Source: Cylindrobasidium torrendii FP15055 ss-10 (lineage: Eukaryota > Basidiomycota > Agaricomycetes > Agaricales > Physalacriaceae). Taken from it: a DNA stretch of 36,320 nt. Below, in pieces: positions 30,532-36,320 of the stretch (its first letter is position 1; each line of letters opens with the position of its first letter). The stretch is taken from positions 1 through 36,320 of the forward strand of contig KN880672.1 of NCBI GenBank assembly GCA_000934385.1. Reading direction: 5' to 3'. A program made the translations under genes and the position numbers. The notes under the pieces were generated by a model. That model saw only the letters and a program-made list of their open reading frames with translations, did no database searches and had not been told where the DNA came from.

Positions 30532-31048
30532 TTAGAAGAGTAGATGAACAGCTAACACGTAAAGATCCTGCATCATATTGAAAGCGATATACCCGGCCAT
30601 GACCATGAGCAATTTCTCCACCACCCTCGATCTTTCCTCTACCACAGGCGACGGTGTTGGTAGCGGCGGGAGTGGAGGAAAGAGCGCATGAACACGCAAC
30701 TCAGTGACGTCCACACTAGACATGTATGCTTCCCATGCCTCGCTGCAGATCCGTATTTGCTCCCCGCGCTCGTCTTTGACGAGGAAATAGTATCGGCACC
30801 CAATGATTTCGGGAAACGCTAGCTCGGCGAGTTGGCACGCTCTCTGTAGACCCAGATTGAGACGCTATTTCGTGGATGGCAGTTCAACAACACACCTCAT
30901 ATGAAAGCCTCTTGTTCTTGGATTGATTTGATGCTGCGTGTGCATGTTTATCCTCTCGTAGTACAAGGGTTCGTCGTTCATTTGGGTAGTAGTCCACAGT
31001 CATAGAGATAAAGTCGCTGGGCGCGGGAAGTGTGTCCTCAGAAATCAT
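30532..31048 (-). CDS. Small putative beta-grasp/TM protein, tandem copy 1
   Basis: Two exons (31048-30896 and 30843-30532, minus) with a 52-nt intron give 154 residues. An N-terminal strand pair (ISMTVDYYPNERRTLVLRE), a helix after the splice (YERACQLAELAFPEI) and then YYFLVKDERGEQIRICSE, whose acidic loop recalls the OPCA loop of PB1 domains, precede AWEAYMSSVDVTELRVHAL. A Pro-rich linker (PPLPPLPTPSP) leads to one C-terminal hydrophobic helix (LLMVMAGYIAFNMM..). Tail-anchored topology is inferred. Tandem with copy 2, 262 bp apart. The family is not one I can name with certainty. Confidence 0.6.
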
Positions 31049-31474
31049 GTTTGGATGGTGGTGGAATATAGATGAGAGAGAGTGAGTTGGCGTCTATCAG
31101 AGGAGGAACTCTGGAAGAAAAAGGGATTCGGATTCTGGGGAGGAAGATTTGCACGATACCAGAGTTTCGTGAGTTGAAATATGGCCAACAAGGGCACCAG
31201 AATTGTACAGGTTGGAGGCGATAATGACGCTTGTGTCAAAGTTCGTCTTTACAGCTAACGTTTAGTGACCAATAATGCATCACATGTGGAAAGCGGTATG
31301 CCTTGTCTCGACGCATTGGTCACAGTGACTGCGAAATGCCACACACTTCAGAACTCTGCGAACAAGTGAGCGGTTCTTTACTGGATGAGAAGGCCTGAGC
31401 TTCACAGCTAAGATCTTCGTGTAAAATTTGCACGGCAATATGCTATCCACCGTCTACCATCAACAGTGATTTCT

Positions 31475-31530
31475 TGATCTTTATGCATTACGTCGAACCC
31501 CATGATCTCTACACACTACGTCGAACCCCT
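31475..31530. repeat. 28-bp tandem duplication
   Basis: Two adjacent 28-bp units (31475-31502 and 31503-31530), identical at 23 of 28 positions, sharing TACGTCGAACCCC. It lies in an otherwise featureless intergenic stretch, and no function is apparent. Confidence 0.6.
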
Positions 31531-32702
31531 TGCAATGCACCATCCCCACAAAGTGTATTCGAAGTCAATGGATATCATTCACAAGTCCAGCATATGCGTG
31601 AGGTATCGCCCCGGGAAGGTACTCGGTTGGCATTACGGAGCATCGCAAAAAAGTGGGCACCGCATCGCAATACGTTACCATATCACAGATATCACAAAAA
31701 GACAAGCGTACTTACAGGCGTGACACACTGATGTACTTTGCGCGTTGTCCTTCACATCTTGGCACAGACAGATTTGTGAGTAACTTGGCGATCTCGAAAC
31801 CAGATATCGAACTTCGGCGTCACAGCTGTTCTATTGCACTGTCAAGATAGAGGTGTTTGAGCCACAATTCACGTCGACCTGCCCAGCACTACAAGCCTCA
31901 AGGGTGCATCGTTTGAGCTCGGCCGCCTGGTTGTCGATGCCAGTCGTGTACTCGAACATCTACATGGACCTGCGGGACGCGATGGATCTCTTTCCCAGCG
32001 CATTAAGGTGGTTAGTGGTGGCCGTGAACTTCCAAGCCACCAAAGTTAGAACGAAAGCACACACTTGAGCTCGTCATGGTGCGAAGCGCAGATCAAGAAG
32101 TCGCGTGTCGCCTGCACGATCACGTTTGCTTGAGGTTGCATGCCTTTCTTCTCACTACCACCACCACCTTTCCCAAGCGTAGATAATCAGTGACCAGAAT
32201 TTCTCATGGACAATGCGCAGCACCATCGCTAAGGCAATCATACCTTGCTTTCACGTCAGTCAGACTTGCAACTATTCTTTGTGCCTCTGCCAATCTACGT
32301 TCACTCGGCTCACGAGATGGCCCTGGTTATACGCAGCACAGGTCGGGCTCTATTCGAGGCTTATTTTGAGTCTATTTGTCCCGTCTCGACGTTTATCCTG
32401 TCGAATATCCGAAGTGCTGACGGTCATTGCCACCATAGGTGGCCATTGTACGCTATTGTACGTGCATGCCCTTGGCTACAACAGCACTCCCTCTTCTTAG
32501 GATGCTCAGAACATGTGAGAAATGTACTTTTCTCAGCGTTCAATAACGACTTGCTGGTTTCTATTGCTCCAATTCGCTCTATTGACATTCCTCTCGGGCT
32601 CACTTTGTCTAGGCACGTTGTAGTTGGGATAGTAATTTCGCGAAGGTGGGCAACCAGGGCGGCCCGGTCGGTCCCACAACGTCTGTATCCTACTTTCCCA
32701 AG

Positions 32703-32709
32703 TATAAAA
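32703..32709 (+). promoter_or_regulatory. TATA box of the pectin lyase
   Basis: TATAAAA 101 bp upstream of the lyase start codon. This is a usual distance for a strongly inducible fungal secreted-enzyme gene. Confidence 0.55.
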
Positions 32710-32803
32710 CGAACGATGCAAATGACACAACCGACAAGTGCTACGAGGACCCATACCCCCACATCCATACCCTTCCTCTATCTTCTGTTCGCAACTTCTT
32801 GCT

Positions 32804-34709
32804 ATGTTTAGCTTCAACCTCCTCCCATGGGCCCTCGTTGCGCTGACACCAGCGTTGGTCGCTGCCATCGGAGACCCCTTCGGCCAGGCGGCGGGCACAA
32901 CAGGTGGTGGCTCAGCTACCCCCGCAACACCTTCGTCGAACGCCGAACTCGAAGAGTGGCTTAGCGACAGCACCGCCCGTGTCATTGTCCTCGACTCAAT
33001 CTTCGACTTCACTGGAACCGAGGGTACCACGACCGGCACCGCTTGCGCACCTTGGACTTGTAGCCCTGATCCCCAGCTCGCGATTGACTCCAATTCTTGT
33101 GCGCTCCTAATACCGAGAGCGGTCTGTTTGCTAATATGGTCACTAGGGTGCGAGAACTACCAACCTGACGCAACGACTTCCACTGTCACCTACGACAGCG
33201 CGGGTCCCAGCCCCCTAGTTGTTGGCAGTAACAAAACCCTACTTGGCTCTGGCAGCAACGGTGGAATGTGCGCTCTGAATGTTTTTGACTTGTATAAAAG
33301 ATTGACGCGTCCATAGCAAAGGCAAGGGTCTCAAGATCACCGATGGCTCGAACATCATCATCCAGAACATCAAGATTAGTACGCAGTCATTTAGCTGCGC
33401 TTGACTATGTATTCATCATCTCTTAGCTGACATCAACGCCCAATACGTCTGGGTATGAGCATAGTTTTCGTGATACACCAGTCAGGCTGACTGCTCGACT
33501 TGACAGGGTGGTGATGCACTCCAGATTGATGGCGGCTCGAACATTTGGGTACGTACACATCTTCCCCATGCTCTCGCAAGCTCATTTCCATTCTAGATTG
33601 ACCACAACTACGTTTGTATAGTGGACTATGGTCCCATTCCCATTCTAATCCTCCCATAGTTCCAACACATCGGTCGTCAAATGGTCGTCACTGGCTATGG
33701 CGCCGTGACAAAGACTACGGTAAGAAATCTCACCGAGCCTTTATGTTAAACGTCCGACGAGTGTCGATAGTTCTCCAACAACGTCTTTAACGTGAATTCC
33801 GCACTCAAGCATACTCCGCTTGCAGCTAATCGTCTCCTAGGGTGAGGGCACGTACTCTGCGACGTGCAATGGCAGGCATTATTGGGTTGGCCTCTTCCTC
33901 GGGGGTGGGGACCAAATCACTTTTGCACTCAACTAGTGCGTCGCATCTACTCACCACACTTGTGTGTCCTAATAAGCATCAGTCTGTACAAAACCTCTGG
34001 TCGTGGACCACATGTTGGCGTACGCAGTCTGGCTGCCGGGCTTTGGATCCTGTCACTCACAATTCCCCAGGGCACCGATGGATATTATCAGGACGTACAC
34101 ATCTACAACAACGTACGTCTCAAATTCCCTTGCGCTGTCATGTTTCTCACCCAGATTCTTAGTACTTTGGTACGCGATACCGCAGTAACTCTCCGAAACT
34201 CACGACCCCCCGACTTATACACATGATACAACAGTTGACATTGAAGGACATGCCATCGATGCTGGCGTTGGTGCCAAAGTTCTTGCTGAGGGAAACTACT
34301 TTAACACTGTTCATCATTCCCTTTGTCCTCAGTGACCATGCAACTCACCAGCGCCCAGGTCACCACCCCTCTTCTCGAGGACGATGGTGAGGCATACGTT
34401 CCCAGCTCCGATGAAGTTTCTGCATGCTCGGCAACCATTGGACGCACTTGTGTTGCCAACACATTGTAAACCTCTTTATATCTTCCCTTCCTCTGGTTGA
34501 ACTACAATCCCCCAGCACATCCTCTGGCACGCCCTCGACCAACGTTGCAAATGCACTTGCAGGCTTCACGGACGTATGTTCACCTCTCTATATCATTGCC
34601 CAGGCCACTAACCCTTCGTCAGTCCGTGTCCGAGGGCGCTACCATCTTGACCGCGCAAGAGGCTGCTGACTATGTCCAGGCGAACGCAGGCGTTGGCATT
34701 GTCAACTAA
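32804..34709 (+). CDS. Secreted pectin lyase, polysaccharide lyase family 1
   Basis: Sixteen exons: 32804-33098, 33147-33267, 33317-33378, 33427-33452, 33507-33548, 33597-33611, 33660-33719, 33771-33791, 33841-33935, 33983-34019, 34071-34112, 34163-34169, 34235-34308, 34359-34465, 34516-34573, 34623-34709. They give 382 residues. A signal peptide (LLPWALVALTPALVAA) precedes a parallel beta-helix with NKTLLGSG, KGKGLKITDGSNIIIQNI, YVWGGDALQIDGGSNIWIDH, 'IGRQ', YSATCNGRHYW and TSGRGPHVGG. IGRQ and the SGR-P-V segment, with the catalytic Arg, are pectin-lyase hallmarks (EC 4.2.2.10). Role: beta-elimination of methyl-esterified pectin outside the cell. The 34309 intron has a weak GTTCAT donor. 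Several coding exons are tiny, down to 7 nt. Confidence 0.92.
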
Positions 34710-34819
34710 TGTAGACCATATAGTCATGTAGTCGCAAGCCAAAAGACTCATTTTGATGTACAGTATAGTAAGAGTATAAGCAAAGCAGATAAGCTATGGC
34801 AAGCACAGAATGTTTATGT

Positions 34820-36320
34820 TCATAAATCCTCGTCCTCTTCCTCTGCCTGCTTTAACAACGCCTCTCGTTTCAGCTGCGCTTCTGATTTGGCTCTTCTCGG
34901 CCGCAGCGTGCGTCCACCCCCATCCTGGCCACTTTGCACCGGTAGAGACGCAGGGTCCACCCGTGCACGTTTCGAGGGACCTTCCTCATCCGGCGTGTCT
35001 TCAGCCTCAGCCTCCTCTTCCTCATCGTCATTCTTCTTCCCACGCTTCCGCTTCTTAGTCGACGCGGCTCCCCTTTTCTTCTTCGGTGCAGCCTTCGCCT
35101 TGCCTTTTCCCTTGTGATTCCGCCCTGTCGTCGGCCTCACGATTTCGTTCTGCCGTATTCTCGTCTCAGGAAGCGTAGTGCTCACCCTTTCCTGTCCAGG
35201 TATTCGTGCAGTGATATCCGGCAGTTCCTCCACATCGTCCGTGTGTTGTATTGGCGTCGGTGCGCGTATCCTCACAGGCTCAGGCTCCTCTTCCTCCTCA
35301 TCCTCATCCAGATCCATGGTTTCAAAGATCACTGGTTGCTCAACCTCGACATTCTCTTCCGCGCTTCGCCTGGACGGGGGAAGCGTACTTGGCCCAGATC
35401 CATCATCTTGCAAGAACTGCGCCTTTGGCAATTTGTACGTCGTGACCACATCCCCAGCACCCACCAGGAACCCACTTCCGGCACCACCGCCAGAACCCTC
35501 ATGGAAACCACCTTGGCCATCGCCGTGAAATCCATCACCAGCCCCGCGAACATCGCCAGCGACACCCTCGCCTTTCGCCAAAAATCCCCCACCACTGTTT
35601 GGCTCTTGTTCATCGACATTTGCAGGCGCCTCTTCCGATGGCTGGTCTCCTGTGCCATACTGGTCCTGCAGTCGTTTCCGAATGCGCAGGCCATGCACCA
35701 GCCGCGCCCATTGCTTAATCGCCTTATCAAGCCTCTTCAACCTAGCTTTCTCCTGCGCATCCTGCTCTGCTTCCCAGAATGTCTGCAAATGGATTAACCA
35801 AACAATTCAAAGGACAAAAACAGGACTCACGTCAAGTAGCCACTGCTCATTCTCCTTGGCGATCACTACACCCTCGACGATGGGTGTTGCTCGTCGTTTT
35901 TTGAATTCAAATCCAGTCTGGGGGGTTCGTTAGTCTCCGCCTACTCGCCCGAAATCATTTACGCACCACCGCCTCCGCGAACTCGATCCCCAGCCGCCTA
36001 GCAATCTTCGCTGTTCCCTTATCTAGGGAAGATGAGCACTATTTCATCGAGGAAACTATAGGACATACAAGGGACATGAACGGCACCCTCTGGCAGCATT
36101 GATGGGACATACAGATCCAGATTCCCAAAGTCGTTCTTCGGGATATGTCCATCCACAATCGGCGCTGGGACATACTGCTCTGTCTGCATCCTCGAATACA
36201 GCCCCTGCATGATGCCCTCGTCGCCAACCTTGCCTTGTTCCTTCAGCGCCTCAATCTCCCGCTGTCGGTTGATCGTGGAGGAATGCTGCTTGACGAACTT
36301 GATTGCCTGCTCGCCGGCCT
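34820..36320 (-). CDS. RAD4: Rad4/XPC DNA damage-recognition protein, C-terminal part (5' end outside window)
   Basis: Partial gene. Visible exons (minus) are 36320-36069, 36022-35967, 35917-35831 and 35782-34820, with introns of 46, 49 and 48 nt; the upstream exons lie beyond the right edge. The visible 452 or so residues hold the end of BHD2 and BHD3: QTEQYVPAPIVDGHIPKNDF, GNLDLYVPSMLPEGAVHVP, GTAKIARRLGIEFAEAVTGF and EFKKRRATPIVEGVVIAKEN, then WARLVHGLRIRKRLQDQYG. A long disordered tail follows, with a Gly-rich patch, acidic runs and basic clusters resembling nuclear localisation signals (KKKRGAASTKKRKRGKK). Family role: recognises helix-distorting lesions in global-genome nucleotide excision repair, with Rad23 and TFIIH, in the nucleus. 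Confidence 0.95.

Larger units (their letters stand above)
31049..32803. other. Intergenic, 1.75 kb
   Basis: Divergent interval between the tandem pair and the pectin lyase. It contains a 28-bp direct duplication (31475-31530) and the lyase TATA box (32703-32709). Frames around 31853-32068 and 32213-32811 look protein-like for short stretches but lack a domain, a clean start or consistent splicing; they may be remnants. Confidence 0.45.

Noticed and set aside
31475..31530. 28-bp direct repeat as a CRISPR unit or transposon end
   Set aside because: Only two adjacent imperfect copies, no spacers and no flanking inverted repeats; simple tandem duplication.
31853..32811. Protein-like frames in the interval upstream of the pectin lyase
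   Set aside because: Short segments look codon-like, but there is no start, domain or consistent splicing. They may be decayed fragments, not callable.
35114..35797. 227-codon plus-strand frame over the Rad4/XPC tail
   Set aside because: Antisense of a repetitive acidic/basic tail; the minus strand is in frame with BHD3.

Overview
The window is nuclear DNA from a filamentous basidiomycete, most likely a mushroom-forming agaricomycete. Genes are densely interrupted by introns of about 39-97 nt (mostly 45-60 nt) with GT..AG ends and CTNAC-like branch sites. The content is typically agaricomycete: fungal-specific Zn2Cys6 regulators, an F-box protein of the 'LPxDVLGEIF' type, and a many-intron pectin lyase. 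All gene models were spliced by hand from the sequence; every model listed as high confidence keeps an open frame across all junctions.

Region 1 (about 0.4-17 kb) is a regulator-rich block. Two small bZIP proteins (461-799 and 1928-2535, minus) are followed by three paralogous Zn2Cys6/Fungal_trans transcription factors: TF1 (4797-7793, minus), TF2 (8165-11230, plus) and TF3 (12683-15846, plus). TF1 and TF2 are divergent and share a 371-bp promoter. TF2 converges on a GST (11328-12086, minus), and the GST is divergent from TF3. TF1 and TF3 are each followed, in the same orientation, by a member of an unrecognised small-protein family (OrfA 3847-4267, OrfB 16540-17044). The block therefore reads as an inverted duplication of a TF-orphan cassette around a TF2-GST core. 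All three TF genes have 13 exons with nearly identical lengths and share a 6-nt microexon inside the zinc cluster.

Region 2 (18-25 kb) holds a conserved ribosome-biogenesis WD40 protein (UTP7/WDR46 type), a small bZIP-like coiled-coil gene, a secreted protein with a Gly/Ala/Asn-rich N-terminus, and a classical short-chain dehydrogenase. Region 3 (25.7-36.3 kb) holds a GCN4/cpc-1-like bZIP, an F-box protein, a tandem pair of small possible beta-grasp/TM proteins, a 16-exon pectin lyase, and the C-terminal half of the Rad4/XPC nucleotide-excision-repair protein, which runs off the right edge.

Possible links between genes are inference. The GST-TF3 promoter carries a 15-bp palindrome nesting a GCN4/AP-1 site inside a CCG/CGG inverted pair, plus a second TGAGTCA. 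The TF1-TF2 promoter carries repeated CGG triplets. bZIP and Zn2Cys6 regulators could therefore converge on this locus. No CRISPR array, tRNA, rRNA or intact transposon was seen.
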